Positions 7,897-16,051 of a stretch of DNA of 37,739 bases are shown piece after piece. The position numbers were made by a program, and so were the translations under genes. Below the pieces are notes generated by a model. The model was not told the origin of the DNA, did no database searches, and worked only from the letters and a program-made list of their open reading frames with translations. Positions within the stretch are counted from its first letter, which is position 1. The number at the start of each line of letters is the position of its first letter. The DNA comes from Methanoregula sp. (GTDB lineage Archaea > Halobacteriota > Methanomicrobia > Methanomicrobiales > Methanospirillaceae): assembly GCA_022711635.1 (NCBI GenBank), contig JAKLEQ010000007.1:1-37739 (forward strand). Direction: 5' to 3'.

Positions 7897-8261
7897 GGTT
7901 TCTCCCCCTTTGCGGTTGTAACACTAAAGGGATACTTGATCGCAGTCCTGATGAATGTCCCTTTGAAGTCGATATTCATCCCCCGGACCTGGATCCCGAA
8001 GAGATCGTGCATCTCGTTCTCGTACACGAACGCACCCCAGTACATGCCGGTGATGCTCGGTACCTCGGTATCCCCGGTGACGGTGATCCGGAGGTTCTCC
8101 AGCTCGTACTCCTTGTCGAACGAGTAGTTGATCTCGAAGACCTCGCCGACCTTGACGCAGCTGATTGCAGCGAGCCGGTACCCGGCATTCTTCAGGGTTT
8201 CGACCTCGCCGATCAGCCTGCTGACCTCGATGGGTTTTATGGTCTGGAGCCCGATGGTCAT
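7893..8261 (-). CDS. echD: Ech hydrogenase subunit EchD (NuoC-like)
   Basis: This 122-residue soluble protein corresponds to the 30-kDa NuoC subunit family. The C-terminal block with YENEMHDLFGIQVRGM matches the conserved ERE-DLFG region that packs against the large subunit. It has no cofactor ligands of its own and helps assemble the EchC-EchE core. It overlaps echC and echE by ATGA at both ends, so its translation is coupled to theirs. Confidence 0.92.
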   Translation of the reverse strand: MTIGLQTIKPIEVSRLIGEVETLKNAGYRLAAISCVKVGEVFEINYSFDKEYELENLRITVTGDTEVPSITGMYWGAFVYENEMHDLFGIQVRGMNIDFKGTFIRTAIKYPFSVTTAKGEKP

Positions 8262-8725
8262 CGTCCCTCACCTGCCTTTGCGGGTGTGGTACTCCCGCCT
8301 TCCTGCATTGCCTGCCGCTTCTTTGCAAGGATGCCAAGAGCGGTCACAACCCCATCGATAATCGACTCCGGCCGGGCAGCACACCCCGGAACGTAGACGT
8401 CAACCGGGATCACTTTGTCGATCCCGCCCTGGACATTGTAGCATTCCCGGAATATCCCTCCGGATGTCGCACAGATCCCGATTGCAACGACAACTTTGGG
8501 TTCCGGGATCTGCTCGTAGATATTCTTCAGTACGGGCTTGTTCTGCTCGTTCACGCTGCCGGTGACGAGGAAGATATCCGCGTGCTTGGGGTTACCGGTG
8601 TTGATGATGCCGAACCGCTCGACGTCGTAGACCGGGGTCAACGCGGCCAGCACCTCGATGTCGCACCCGTTGCAGGACGAACAGTCGTAGTGGACGATCC
8701 ACGGGGATTTTGTAAGGTAGGTCAT
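8258..8725 (-). CDS. echC: Ech hydrogenase small subunit EchC (NuoB-like)
   Basis: This 155-residue small subunit holds the [4Fe-4S] cluster next to the NiFe site. Likely ligands are C18 and C21 in SSCNGCDIE, C85 in GICATSGG and C115 in VPGCAARPE. The ATG at 8725 overlaps the echB stop as ATGA. A longer frame from 8821 exists, but its first 32 codons overlap echB and have no family resemblance, so they were rejected. A loosely conserved, lysine- and glycine-rich tail follows the last helix. Confidence 0.95.
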   Translation of the reverse strand: MTYLTKSPWIVHYDCSSCNGCDIEVLAALTPVYDVERFGIINTGNPKHADIFLVTGSVNEQNKPVLKNIYEQIPEPKVVVAIGICATSGGIFRECYNVQGGIDKVIPVDVYVPGCAARPESIIDGVVTALGILAKKRQAMQEGGSTTPAKAGEGR

Positions 8726-9603
8726 AGGGTCAGCACTCCCTGGAGGTAGTACAACACTCCGAGATTCACGAGGCAGAGGGTACCGGCGATGATCCATGCG
8801 GTACGCAGCGTCAGCTGCCACTTGACGCGGGATGTCGTGTTGTCGATCAGGATCTCGACGAAATAGGCAACGATGATCGCTGCGATGGCGATGAACGGGT
8901 TGAACGCAAAGAACAGGTAAACGACGCCCAAAAGGAAGACGTACTCGTACCAGTGCGAGATCTCGATGATCGCGAGGTTCGGCCCGGTGAAATCGGTCGT
9001 CACTCCTTTGACAATCTCCTGGTGCGCATGGTGGGACGTCGAGAGGTCGAAGGGCGACTTCCGGAGTTTGATGGTCAGCACGATGAGGTACCCGATGAAG
9101 ATCCCCGGCAGGTACATGATGATCGGGATTGTGCTCGTCGCGATCTCCCCGACATAGAAGGTCTTCGTCACCATGTACATGCCAACAGCCGTCAGGATGA
9201 TCATCGGTTCATATGCGATGATCTGGATCAGTTCCCGCTCCGCCCCGATGTGGCTGTAGGGCGAGAACGAGTTGTAGGCGCCCAGGACAAGGAAGATGTG
9301 CGAGAGGGTGAACGCGAAGATGACGAGCAGCATATCCCCTCCCGAGAAGAAGAGTGCCCCTGCAACTGCCATGAAGACAAGGTAACTCAGAACATAGTAG
9401 TTCTGTGCAGTAGCGACGACCAGGTTCTCTTTCTCGAAGAGTTTCAGGACGTCATAGAAGGGCTGCAGGACTGGCGGTCCGACCCTTCCCTGCATCCGGG
9501 CAGTCACCTTCCGGTCAATCCCGACAACAAGCCCGCCGACGAGCGGTGCGAGAATGATGTAGAGCAGAGCTGCACCAACCCGGACGGTGAGGTCTGGTAT
9601 CAC
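8722..9603 (-). CDS. echB: Ech hydrogenase membrane subunit EchB (NuoH-like)
   Basis: This 293-residue protein with about eight membrane segments belongs to the NuoH/EchB family that joins the hydrogenase module to the ion-translocating module. Conserved blocks are DRKVTARMQGRVGPP near residue 30, the acidic loop GAERELIQIIAYEP, and RKSPFDLSTSHHAHQEIVKG. The start is GTG, overlapping the echA stop as GTGA and preceded by GGGGGTGATCC, a strong Shine-Dalgarno. Length and motifs are normal for the family. Confidence 0.95.
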   Translation of the reverse strand: MIPDLTVRVGAALLYIILAPLVGGLVVGIDRKVTARMQGRVGPPVLQPFYDVLKLFEKENLVVATAQNYYVLSYLVFMAVAGALFFSGGDMLLVIFAFTLSHIFLVLGAYNSFSPYSHIGAERELIQIIAYEPMIILTAVGMYMVTKTFYVGEIATSTIPIIMYLPGIFIGYLIVLTIKLRKSPFDLSTSHHAHQEIVKGVTTDFTGPNLAIIEISHWYEYVFLLGVVYLFFAFNPFIAIAAIIVAYFVEILIDNTTSRVKWQLTLRTAWIIAGTLCLVNLGVLYYLQGVLTL

Positions 9604-11501
9604 AGGATCACCCCCACGAGGAGCGTCCCTGCAAAGAGGAGAAGCCCCCAGCCGGTAGCCGCCCCGATCATGAAGATCTTATCTTCGCCGAAATACCGGT
9701 CCATGTAGTAGTTGGAAAGGACGACCTCGCGCGATATCCCGATAGATCCGGCGAATGCGTGCCCGTCGGTTGGCCGCCCTGCCATGTACGGGCCGGTGTG
9801 TTTTGGTGCGGTCCGGTAAAGGAGCATGGTGAACGGCATGAACAGAAGAAGGCCCATCATCAGGATCATAATCGTCAGGTTCGCAAGGGGCAGGAGCGTT
9901 GTCTGCCCGTAGATGTTCATGACGAACGGTTCGATCAGGACCGCCGAGATGAGCGGGAAGATCAGGGCGCAGATGATCACGAGCGCCGTCAGGATGTACA
10001 GGACTGCCCATTTCTCCTTGGTGACTGAGTTCTCGACAACCTCCGGCTGCCGCGTCACCGAGATGATCTTCCCCATCCACTTGCTCCAGTAGAAGACGGT
10101 CGCCGAACCGCCAAAAGCAAGGATTGCGATAAAGATCAGGCCGAACGGGGACTGGATGAAGGCCTCGATCGCCGCCCACTTGGAGATGACCATACCGAAC
10201 GGGGCAAGGAACATACCCGCCATGCCGACGAACATCATCACCGCGATCTTCGGCATACGGCCGATAAGCCCGCTCATGTCCTCGATATTCCTGCTCCCGA
10301 TCCGGTGTTCGACCGTGCCTACGCACAGGAAGAGGAGGGACTTTGCGACCGCATGGAAGACGATGAGGAGGATCGCAACCCAGACGAGGTTGAATGTCCC
10401 GACACCGGCGCAGGCAACGATCAGGCCGAGGTTGGCAATCGTCGAATACGCGAGGACTTTCTTGGCATTGGTCTGGGATATCGCGATGAATGATGCGAGG
10501 AGGAACGTTACCCCGCCGACAAGCGCGATGATGAGCCCTTCGATGGTTCCGGAGAGAACCGGTGCGAACCGGACAATGATGTAGACCCCGGCTTTGACCA
10601 TTGTACTCGAGTGCAGGAGGGCGGAGACCGGGGTCGGGGCTACCATTGCCCCGACAAGCCACGATGAGAATGGCATGAGGGCGGACTTCGTGATCCCGGC
10701 AAACGAGATGAGGACCGCCGGGACGAGGGCGATTGCCTGGCCGGAGCTCAGGAGGTAGTCCAGCATCAGGGATTTGCCCGAGGGATCCGTTATGGCAAGG
10801 AAGATGAGCGCCCCGACAAAGGCGACCCCGCCGAGCAGGTTCATGGAGAGCGCGAGGAACGCGTTGTTGGTTGCCTCTTCCGTCTCGGAGTACCCGATGA
10901 GGATAAACGAACAGATTGTTGTGATCTCCCAGAAGAAAAGGATCCATGCAAGGTTGTTGGCAAAGACAAGCCCGAACATCGCGGAGAGGAAGACGAACAG
11001 GATGAAGAAGAAGAGGTTCCGCCGGTCCCTGACCTCAGGGTGGTGGTGATGGAATGTTTTCATGTACCCGAGCGCAAACACGCAGATGAGGCTTCCTATG
11101 ATTCCGATGATGAGGGCCATGATGATGGAGAACTGGTCGATAAACAGGTTGTTCTCCGGATGCATGCCGGGCTTTAGGAAGAATTCATACCAGAGCAGGA
11201 GTCCCGCCTGGAGCACGATCAGGGCAATGGTGAAGGACTTCCGGTGCTTCACGCCGAGATACAGGATGTAGACAGCGAGGAGCAGCTCGATGATGGTCAT
11301 GACATTCCCCCAGGGTTCGGTGGGAATGTCGAACATCACGGTATTCCGGTTGAAGTATCCGTACAGGACATAGAGAGAAACGATCCCGAGAACTGCCGCC
11401 GAACCGGTGACAAGGACATCTCTGATGCTGTCTCTTGGCACGAGAAGCAATAGAACGGCGATTAACAGGGGAAAGGCAATCAGGAACAGCAGCTCATTCA
11501 T
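9600..11501 (-). CDS. echA: Ech hydrogenase antiporter-like membrane subunit EchA (NuoL-like)
   Basis: This 633-residue antiporter-like subunit carries H+ or Na+ across the membrane. It shows LFFWEITT (E192), AGITKSALMPFSSWL (K272) and STMVKAGVY (K303), the complete set of membrane charges. Long C-terminal helices follow the antiporter core, as in NuoL-type subunits. The ATG at 11501 has GAGGAT upstream. It is the first gene of the ech operon. On the minus strand an ATTAAAAATG stretch near 11543-11553 is a weak TATA candidate for it, and the symmetrical TATATATA at 11606-11617 could also serve this direction. The complex probably drives ferredoxin reduction with H2 at the cost of the ion gradient, or the reverse. 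Confidence 0.95.
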   Translation of the reverse strand: MNELLFLIAFPLLIAVLLLLVPRDSIRDVLVTGSAAVLGIVSLYVLYGYFNRNTVMFDIPTEPWGNVMTIIELLLAVYILYLGVKHRKSFTIALIVLQAGLLLWYEFFLKPGMHPENNLFIDQFSIIMALIIGIIGSLICVFALGYMKTFHHHHPEVRDRRNLFFFILFVFLSAMFGLVFANNLAWILFFWEITTICSFILIGYSETEEATNNAFLALSMNLLGGVAFVGALIFLAITDPSGKSLMLDYLLSSGQAIALVPAVLISFAGITKSALMPFSSWLVGAMVAPTPVSALLHSSTMVKAGVYIIVRFAPVLSGTIEGLIIALVGGVTFLLASFIAISQTNAKKVLAYSTIANLGLIVACAGVGTFNLVWVAILLIVFHAVAKSLLFLCVGTVEHRIGSRNIEDMSGLIGRMPKIAVMMFVGMAGMFLAPFGMVISKWAAIEAFIQSPFGLIFIAILAFGGSATVFYWSKWMGKIISVTRQPEVVENSVTKEKWAVLYILTALVIICALIFPLISAVLIEPFVMNIYGQTTLLPLANLTIMILMMGLLLFMPFTMLLYRTAPKHTGPYMAGRPTDGHAFAGSIGISREVVLSNYYMDRYFGEDKIFMIGAATGWGLLLFAGTLLVGVIL

Positions 11502-11605
11502 GCATCCATCCTCAGGATTTTTGGTGTTTTGTCATAATTAATCATTTTTAATTGTCATTGTGGCAATTTTGTCGGTTTTCCCCGTTCCGGTTTTTCCTAA
11601 AAACT

Positions 11606-11617
11606 GTATATATAAGG
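11606..11617 (+). promoter_or_regulatory. Strong TATA box upstream of the membrane pyrophosphatase gene
   Basis: GTATATATAAGG preceded by an A-rich BRE-like stretch (AAAAACT) is the clearest TATA box in the ech/hppA divergent region. Transcription would start near 11640 on the plus strand and give a leader of about 250 bases before hppA. Because the core is symmetrical it could also direct transcription toward echA. Confidence 0.6.
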
Positions 11618-11639
11618 ACACCGGGTCCTGAAAATGTGG

Positions 11640-11892
11640 TGCGCTCCAAAAAACGGGTAAAACTTTAATGGTATCAGAATTCACTATTAAGCTCTTGGGA
11701 TGCTAACCGGGTATACGGGCCGGTCCTGCCGTTTCCGTATTACCCCTGACTGTCCGGACGAATGTGCGTGGTCCGGGGGCATTTCAATGTACCTGATGCG
11801 GCAGGGGCCTGCCGTGCGACAATCCGGAATCGGGGGCTTTCCCCTCCCGGAGATGGCCGCAACAACCTGCCCTGCACCAGGAGGGTTACCAC
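11640..11892 (+). other. Long GC-rich untranslated leader of hppA with hairpins
   Basis: No convincing gene is found here. If transcription starts from the TATA box at 11606-11617, this is a leader of about 250 bases, unusually long for an archaeon. It contains a seven-base-pair stem, CGGCAGG-GG-CCTGCCG (11799-11814), and a second hairpin, GGGG-CTTT-CCCC inside outer CCGG arms (11824-11850), shortly before the AGGAGGG Shine-Dalgarno at about 11879-11885. A long frame beginning at 11700 overlaps hppA and looks like a shadow. The leader could hold a cis-acting RNA, but it matches no riboswitch class that I recognise. Confidence 0.4.
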
Positions 11893-13962
11893 ATGATAGA
11901 ACTCATCTTTATCGTTGTTGCCATCAGTATCCTTGCACTGATCCTTGCAGGAATCCTTACGAAAAACCTCCTGTCACAGGACGAAGGAACTCCGCAGATG
12001 AAAGAGGTTGCCGATGCGATCCGCATCGGGGCCGAGGCGTTCATCAAACGCCAGTACTCGACTATCGCCGTGCTGGCCGTCGTGTTGTCCGTGGTCATTT
12101 TTGTGGTGTACTATATCACCAACCAGCAGTCCCTTGCCCTTGCCACGGCAGCTGCGTTCATTGTCGGAGCGGCCTGCAGCGCCGTTGCCGGCGTCGTAGC
12201 CATGTGGATCGCGGTGCGGACCAACATCCGGACCGCAGCCGCAGCCCAGACCAGCGACGGGAAGGCACTTGACTTCTCCTTCCGGGGCGGGGCCATCTCC
12301 GGCCTGATCATCACCTCCATGTCGCTCCTCGGGGTCTCTCTCACCTACCTCGCAGTAAGCACTGTGCTGGGTTTGGACGCCCAGCACACCCCCTTCGTCA
12401 TCGTCGGGTTCGGCTTCGGTGCTTCCTTCGTGGCACTCTTTGCCCAGCTTGGCGGCGGGATCTACACGAAGGCTGCCGATGTCGGCGCAGACCTTGTCGG
12501 TAAGGTTGAAGCCGGCATCCCCGAGGACGATGTCCGCAATCCCGCGGTCGTCGCCGATCTTGTCGGTGACAACGTGGGCGACTGCGCCGGCCGTGGCGCC
12601 GACCTCTTCGAGTCTACCGCAGCCGAGAATATCGGTGCGATGATCCTCGGTGTCGCGCTCTTCCCGATCTTCGGTGTCAACGGTATCCTCTTCCCCCTTG
12701 TCATGTGTGCACTGGGTCTCCTGGCCAGCATGATCGGTATCCTCTGCGTCCGCGGCAAAGACGGCGCAGACCCGATGGATGCCATGAACATGGGGTACTA
12801 CATCACCGCGGTGGTGTCAGCCATCTTCCTGTTCTTCGGCGTCCAGTGGCTTCTTGGCGCAACCCCGAACTGGATCTACTTCTTCGTTGCGGGCCTCGTG
12901 GGTATTGCCCTCTCGGTCGCCTTCCTCCGGGTCACCCTGTATTACACCGACCATCACTACCGCCCGGTGCAGGAGATTGCCAACGCGTCAGAAACAGGCG
13001 CTGCCACGAATATCATCTCCGGTCTCTCGGTCGGATTTGAGACAACCGCAGTCCCGGCTATCCTCATCGGCATCTCCCTCCTGATCTCCTATAAGTGCGG
13101 TGAATTGACCGGCGTCCCCGGCGGCGGCCTCTACGGTACTGCCGTTGCAACCATTGGTATGCTGATGGTCTGCGCCTATGTCCTTACCATGGACACGTTC
13201 GGCCCGATCGCCGACAATGCCGGCGGTATCGTCGAGATGAGCGGCGCTCCGGACGCAGTCCGGCACCGCATGGACAAGCTCGATGCAGCCGGCAACACCA
13301 CCAAGGCACTCACCAAGGGATATGCGATTGGCAGTGCATCCCTCGCCGTGTTCCTGCTCTTCAACGCCTACATGGAAGACATCGCCAAGCTCACCGGCAA
13401 GGCATTCGACGTTGTCAACCTTGCAGATCCGATGGTTTTCGTCGGAGCGCTCCTTGGCGCCATGCTCGTCTTCCTCTTTGCAAGCCTCGCCATCCGCGCT
13501 GTCTCCAAGACCGCCCAGTCGGTTATCGAGGCAGTCCGCATCCAGTTCAGGGACCCGGCCATCATGGCAGGAACCAAGAAACCGGACTACGCGGCTGTAA
13601 TCGATATAACCACCTCGGGTGCCCTGAAGAGCATGGTTCTCCCGGGTATCCTTGTTGTCGGGTTCCCCATCATCATCGGGTACACGCTCAAGGCCCAGGT
13701 GCTCGCCGGCTTCCTGATGGTGGCTACGATCACCGGCATCCTGCTCGCCCTCATCCTGAACAACGGTGGCGGCGCATGGGACAACGCCAAGAAATACATC
13801 GAGAGCGGGGCACATGGCGGTAAAGGAAGCGACGCCCATAAGGCTGCAGTTGTCGGCGACACGATTGGAGATCCCTTCAAAGACACCGCCGGTCCGTCGC
13901 TGCACGTGCTTATCAAACTCCTTGCCACATTAACACTCGTGCTCGCGCCGCTCTTTATCTGA
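11893..13962 (+). CDS. hppA: Membrane-bound proton-translocating pyrophosphatase (K+-independent type)
   Basis: This 689-residue integral membrane enzyme hydrolyses pyrophosphate and pumps ions. The substrate motif DVGADLVGKVE starts at D196, followed by the acidic NPAVVADLVGDNVGD segment; near the C-terminus is GDTIGDPFKDTAGPS. The key sequence GNTTKALTKG has K471 and T474, the pair that marks K+-independent H+-pumping enzymes; K+-dependent members have Ala and Gly. The ATG at 11893 follows a good AGGAGGG Shine-Dalgarno. It is transcribed divergently from ech. In a methanogen it would recover energy from pyrophosphate made by biosynthesis. Ion specificity (H+ rather than Na+) is inferred from the K+-independent signature. 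Confidence 0.95.
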   Translation: MIELIFIVVAISILALILAGILTKNLLSQDEGTPQMKEVADAIRIGAEAFIKRQYSTIAVLAVVLSVVIFVVYYITNQQSLALATAAAFIVGAACSAVAGVVAMWIAVRTNIRTAAAAQTSDGKALDFSFRGGAISGLIITSMSLLGVSLTYLAVSTVLGLDAQHTPFVIVGFGFGASFVALFAQLGGGIYTKAADVGADLVGKVEAGIPEDDVRNPAVVADLVGDNVGDCAGRGADLFESTAAENIGAMILGVALFPIFGVNGILFPLVMCALGLLASMIGILCVRGKDGADPMDAMNMGYYITAVVSAIFLFFGVQWLLGATPNWIYFFVAGLVGIALSVAFLRVTLYYTDHHYRPVQEIANASETGAATNIISGLSVGFETTAVPAILIGISLLISYKCGELTGVPGGGLYGTAVATIGMLMVCAYVLTMDTFGPIADNAGGIVEMSGAPDAVRHRMDKLDAAGNTTKALTKGYAIGSASLAVFLLFNAYMEDIAKLTGKAFDVVNLADPMVFVGALLGAMLVFLFASLAIRAVSKTAQSVIEAVRIQFRDPAIMAGTKKPDYAAVIDITTSGALKSMVLPGILVVGFPIIIGYTLKAQVLAGFLMVATITGILLALILNNGGGAWDNAKKYIESGAHGGKGSDAHKAAVVGDTIGDPFKDTAGPSLHVLIKLLATLTLVLAPLFI

Positions 13963-13963
13963 T

Positions 13964-13977
13964 ATTCTCTTCTTTTT
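13964..13977 (+). terminator. T-rich terminator of hppA
   Basis: The pyrimidine-rich run ATTCTCTTCTTTTT immediately follows the hppA stop codon and fits an archaeal oligo-T terminator. A second T7 run stands at 14031-14037. Confidence 0.55.
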
Positions 13978-14033
13978 GAAGGACCCCTCCCCCGCAGTTG
14001 ATTGTCCGCGTGGGAAGCGCGAGCCGGGAGTTT

Positions 14034-14043
14034 TTTTAAATAC
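14034..14043 (+). promoter_or_regulatory. TATA-like element with no gene downstream
   Basis: TTTTAAATAC after a run of T is a good TATA-box match on the plus strand. No plus-strand gene follows; the next gene (14168-14449) is on the minus strand. A T-rich stretch at about 14177-14187 could end a transcript of roughly 120 bases. The element may instead be a second terminator tract for hppA. Confidence 0.3.
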
Positions 14044-14167
14044 GATCGTGCGAATTGGTCCGATCCGGTATGGGTCCGCCCGGCCAAAGGCAAACCTCAT
14101 TCACGTAAGAAAGTCTGGTATCGGATTGAATGGAGGGTCTGAAATACCATGGGTGCAAGGAATGGCA

Positions 14168-14449
14168 TTAAATACCTTGTTTCTTCTTGGAACCCTTCTC
14201 TTTGCACCGGATAACGAGGTGCCGGCAGCCTCCCGGTTCGGGCATGTCGCACCGGTTCGAGAGCGTCCCCAGCATGCAGGGGGTGACGAGAGGCCCGGTC
14301 ATGAGATGTGCGTACCGTTCCCCGTCGTCCCCTGTGGCGATCGTGATGATGAAATCATGGCCACTCAAAAGAGCTTCCGCCAGCATCCCCGCGGCAGCCC
14401 CTTGAACGGATAAAACCCCGGATTCCCCGCCCTTCTTCTTTCCTGCCAT
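14168..14449 (-). CDS. Small hypothetical protein, 93 aa
   Basis: I do not recognise this protein. It is 93 residues long, with lysine-rich ends (MAGKKKGG... and ...KEKGSKKKQGI) and a central folded-looking part containing LSGHDFIITIATGDDGERYAHLMTG and four cysteines or nearby polar residues (PCMLG, RCDMP, GCRHLVIRC). Codon use, rich in G or C at third positions, matches the neighbouring genes, which supports it being real. No signal peptide or membrane segment is seen. It follows pdxT in the same direction after 66 bases and may be the end of that transcript. Confidence 0.55.
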   Translation of the reverse strand: MAGKKKGGESGVLSVQGAAAGMLAEALLSGHDFIITIATGDDGERYAHLMTGPLVTPCMLGTLSNRCDMPEPGGCRHLVIRCKEKGSKKKQGI

Positions 14450-14515
14450 AGGGGATTGATGGGAGTACCGTGGAGATAAGAATTGTCCATGGCATTTTGC
14501 GGCGCGGTGATGACG

Positions 14516-15106
14516 TCAGAGGCCGAGGTTTCTCAGGAACCGCTCGTGCAGCCGGGTATCCCCCCCGAGCTCCGGGTGGAACGAAAGCGCCATATGCCGC
14601 CCCTGCTCAACGGCTACGATCCCCCGGGGAATGCGCGAGAGTACGGTCACCCCGGCGCCGGCGGTTTGTACAACCGGGGCACGGATGAAGACCGCGTGGA
14701 AGGATCCGCCGGTAACACCTTTGAGAACAAGATCGGTCTCGAATGAGTCCTTCTGTCTTCCGAATGCGTTCCGGTCGACTGCGATGTCAATGAGCCCGAG
14801 GGGGCGCACACGGGAGTCCATGACCCGGGTCGCCACGAGCACCATACCGGCGCAGGTCGCAAAGATCCCCCCATGAAAGGTGCGGATCGGTTCGTACAGC
14901 CTGTTCTTTTCGATCAGACGTGAGATTGTCGTGGACTCCCCCCCGGGGATCGCGAGGGCTGAACATCCATCGAGATCCGCAGGCTTTCTGACGGGAAAAA
15001 CAGAAGAGGCGGTGCCATGCCCCATAGCCGAGAGTGCCCGCTCGAATGCCCCGATATGCTCGCTGACATTGCCCTGCAGGGCAAGGACGCCGATCTTACC
15101 GTCCAC
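14516..15106 (-). CDS. pdxT: Pyridoxal 5'-phosphate synthase glutaminase subunit PdxT
   Basis: This 196-residue class I glutaminase supplies ammonia to PdxS for direct synthesis of PLP. Visible features are [14 protein letters not shown] at the N-terminus, PGGESTT, the nucleophile cysteine in [10 protein letters not shown] and the His-Glu pair in SFHPELGGD. The start is the GTG at 15106, which puts the family N-terminus in the usual place, has GAGGTG upstream, and overlaps the end of pdxS by 11 bases. A longer reading from 15163 would add 19 residues of no family similarity. Confidence 0.95.
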   Translation of the reverse strand: MDGKIGVLALQGNVSEHIGAFERALSAMGHGTASSVFPVRKPADLDGCSALAIPGGESTTISRLIEKNRLYEPIRTFHGGIFATCAGMVLVATRVMDSRVRPLGLIDIAVDRNAFGRQKDSFETDLVLKGVTGGSFHAVFIRAPVVQTAGAGVTVLSRIPRGIVAVEQGRHMALSFHPELGGDTRLHERFLRNLGL

Positions 15107-15986
15107 GGTGCTGGAGCACCTCGTCCGGGGAGAGCTTGTGAACATCGAGCCCCGGCATCGCATCGCCGAGTCCCTTGCTCGCTTTTGCGATCACGGCAGG
15201 ATCGTTGAAATGGTTGACCGCCTCCACGATCGCCTTTGCCATCCTCTCCGGGTTCGAGGATTTGAAGATACCGGACCCGACAAAAACCCCGTCCGCGCCC
15301 AGCTGCATCATGAGAGCGGCGTCGGAAGGTGTCGCAATGCCTCCTGCGGAGAAGTTCACAACAGGCAGCCTTCCGCGTTCGGCACACTCGATGACCAGCT
15401 CGGCAGGTGCTTCGATGTCCCGGGCGTAGTCAGTCATCTCCTGACGATCCATCCCCGAGAGCGCACGGATCGATCCCATGATCGCCCGCATGTGCCGCAC
15501 TGCCTCGACGACATTTCCCGTCCCTGCCTCTCCCTTGGTCCGGATCATGGCTGCCCCCTCGTGAATCCTGCGGAGGGCTTCCCCGAGGTCACGGGCACCG
15601 CAGACGAAGGGGATGGTAAACTTTTTCTTATCGATATGGTATTGTTCATCAGCGGGGGTGAGGACTTCGCTCTCATCGATCATGTCGACGCCGAGCGATT
15701 CAAGCACCTGAGCCTCAACAAAATGACCGATCCGGACCTTGCCCATGACCGGAATCGAGACCGCATCGATGATCTCGAGGACCTTTTCCGGGTCAGCCAT
15801 CCGGGCGACGCCTCCCGCTTTCCGGATATCCGATGGTACCCGTTCCAGCGACATAACGGCAACCGCGCCGGCTTCCTCGGCTATTTTGGCCTGTTCGGCA
15901 TTAACGACATCCATGATGACGCCCCCCTTCTGCATGGATGCAAAACCCCGTTTTATGAGTTCGGTCCCGAAACGGAGCTCTTCCAT
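15096..15986 (-). CDS. pdxS: Pyridoxal 5'-phosphate synthase subunit PdxS
   Basis: PdxS condenses a pentose phosphate, glyceraldehyde 3-phosphate and ammonia to PLP; it is a TIM barrel that forms dodecamers with PdxT. The sequence is typical: [23 protein letters not shown], then [36 protein letters not shown] and [33 protein letters not shown] (catalytic lysines included). The ATG at 15986 gives 296 residues, the usual length, and has GGGGAGG nine bases upstream. The frame could extend to 16055, but a TATA box at 16061-16069 would start transcription inside that extension, so the shorter form is preferred. Confidence 0.95.
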   Translation of the reverse strand: MEELRFGTELIKRGFASMQKGGVIMDVVNAEQAKIAEEAGAVAVMSLERVPSDIRKAGGVARMADPEKVLEIIDAVSIPVMGKVRIGHFVEAQVLESLGVDMIDESEVLTPADEQYHIDKKKFTIPFVCGARDLGEALRRIHEGAAMIRTKGEAGTGNVVEAVRHMRAIMGSIRALSGMDRQEMTDYARDIEAPAELVIECAERGRLPVVNFSAGGIATPSDAALMMQLGADGVFVGSGIFKSSNPERMAKAIVEAVNHFNDPAVIAKASKGLGDAMPGLDVHKLSPDEVLQHRGR

Positions 15987-16051
15987 CTTCAGGAGCCTCC
16001 CCTCAGGAATCCCCTTCTTTGTGCCCACGCGCTTCCCCTGCCGCACGTTTC

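Noticed and set aside
11700-12272. Plus-strand open frame of 190 residues overlapping the start of hppA.
   Set aside because: It overlaps hppA in another frame and has no Shine-Dalgarno or family resemblance; it looks like a shadow.
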